DNA of 64,000 bases from Spirosoma linguale DSM 74. Its GTDB lineage: Bacteria > Bacteroidota > Bacteroidia > Cytophagales > Spirosomataceae. Below the pieces are notes generated by a model. That model was not told the DNA's origin. It did not search any database and was given only the letters and a program-made list of their open reading frames with translations. The translations under genes were made by a program, and so were the position numbers. Positions 63,863-64,000 of this stretch are shown one piece after another; within the stretch, counting starts at the first letter, position 1; the number at the start of each line of letters is the position of its first letter. The stretch lies in NCBI GenBank assembly GCA_000024525.1, contig CP001769.1, positions 7,039,001 to 7,103,000 on the forward strand, read 5' to 3'.

Positions 63863-64000
63863 CTAGCTGGCTTCTACCGCCATAGAAACGGCTGATGTAC
63901 TGCCTTCGGGCAGACGTTCGGCAACGGCTTCTACCGTAACGACGATAAACTTGGACGTTGGGGTGTTGCTAATATAGGCGACGCTGGCAACGGGAACCAG
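63863..64000 (-). CDS. C-terminal end of an unidentified protein, cut by window edge
   Basis: The final 45 codons of a minus-strand frame, ending TAG at 63863. The peptide (ending AVSMAVEAS) is hydrophobic and Val/Ala/Ser-rich with a strand-like YISNTPTSKFIVVTVEAVAE segment. The family is not recognisable from this piece. The open frame to the edge and the hairpins downstream support a real gene. Confidence 0.55.
   Translation of the reverse strand: MVPVASVAYISNTPTSKFIVVTVEAVAERLPEGSTSAVSMAVEAS

Noticed and set aside
1-64000. tRNA, rRNA, integrase, transposase or attachment sites
   Set aside because: None could be recognised on either strand; the repeats lack coding capacity and no terminal direct repeats beyond the inverted arms were found.

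Overview
The window looks like chromosomal DNA from a Bacteroidota species, most likely a Cytophagales/Spirosoma-type organism (inference). Supporting signs are a SusC-type TonB receptor with its FecR anti-sigma factor and ECF sigma factor, PorT-like and DUF5916 beta-barrels, a stand-alone LytTR protein, a YtxJ bacillithiol-type protein, weak Shine-Dalgarno signals, several TTG starts and scattered matches to the Bacteroidota -7 box TAnnTTTG. No rRNA, tRNA, CRISPR array, insertion sequence or phage gene was seen.

Layout. 1-4.7 kb: SusC (cut by the left edge), FecR and ECF sigma, all on the minus strand. 5-9.3 kb: two secreted proteins, a ClC chloride/proton exchanger and a CPA1 sodium/proton antiporter. 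9.6-14.5 kb: a two-subunit GMC sugar dehydrogenase, a broken second copy of its 3' end, and small secreted proteins. 14.6-22 kb: a giant propeller/HEAT/cytochrome c dehydrogenase, a hydroxypyruvate isomerase-like enzyme, PnuC and a Gfo/Idh/MocA enzyme; with the GMC pair these suggest periplasmic sugar oxidation followed by intracellular processing. 22-28.6 kb: housekeeping enzymes (SDR, GNAT, MetE-like, thioesterase, HesB/IscA, methylmalonyl-CoA epimerase, M1 peptidase). 28.7-30.4 kb: an A/T-rich two-gene cassette, AAA ATPase plus a DUF4276/TOPRIM-like partner, which looks like a defence system. 31-40 kb: CBS, RsgA, KdtA, YtxJ, FolB, DivIVA, WD40, phosphopantetheinyl transferase and transglutaminase-like proteins. 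39.9-43 kb: galE-rfbB-rfbA nucleotide-sugar genes. 43.4-46.3 kb: two unknown proteins, then a histidine kinase and response regulator. 47-49.2 kb: lemA plus two TPM-domain genes. 49.3-64 kb: outer-membrane barrels, GmhA, Upp, LolA, FtsK, PyrD, CysM, LytTR and FadD.

The most unusual content lies between the genes. About twenty intergenic elements form long inverted repeats of three architectures. (A) Paired palindromes: two small hairpins that are also complementary to each other, usually flanked by GTAC or GTAG, with a different stem sequence at nearly every locus. (B) Roughly 190-320 bp elements whose ends read ACCGGGATTT and lie 0-3 nt beyond stop codons. (C) Hairpins whose arms are built of 7-8 nt tandem repeats. 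Many of them abut or supply the stop codons of flanking genes, or end a few bases before start codons. They are the best candidate here for an undescribed repeat or mobile system.
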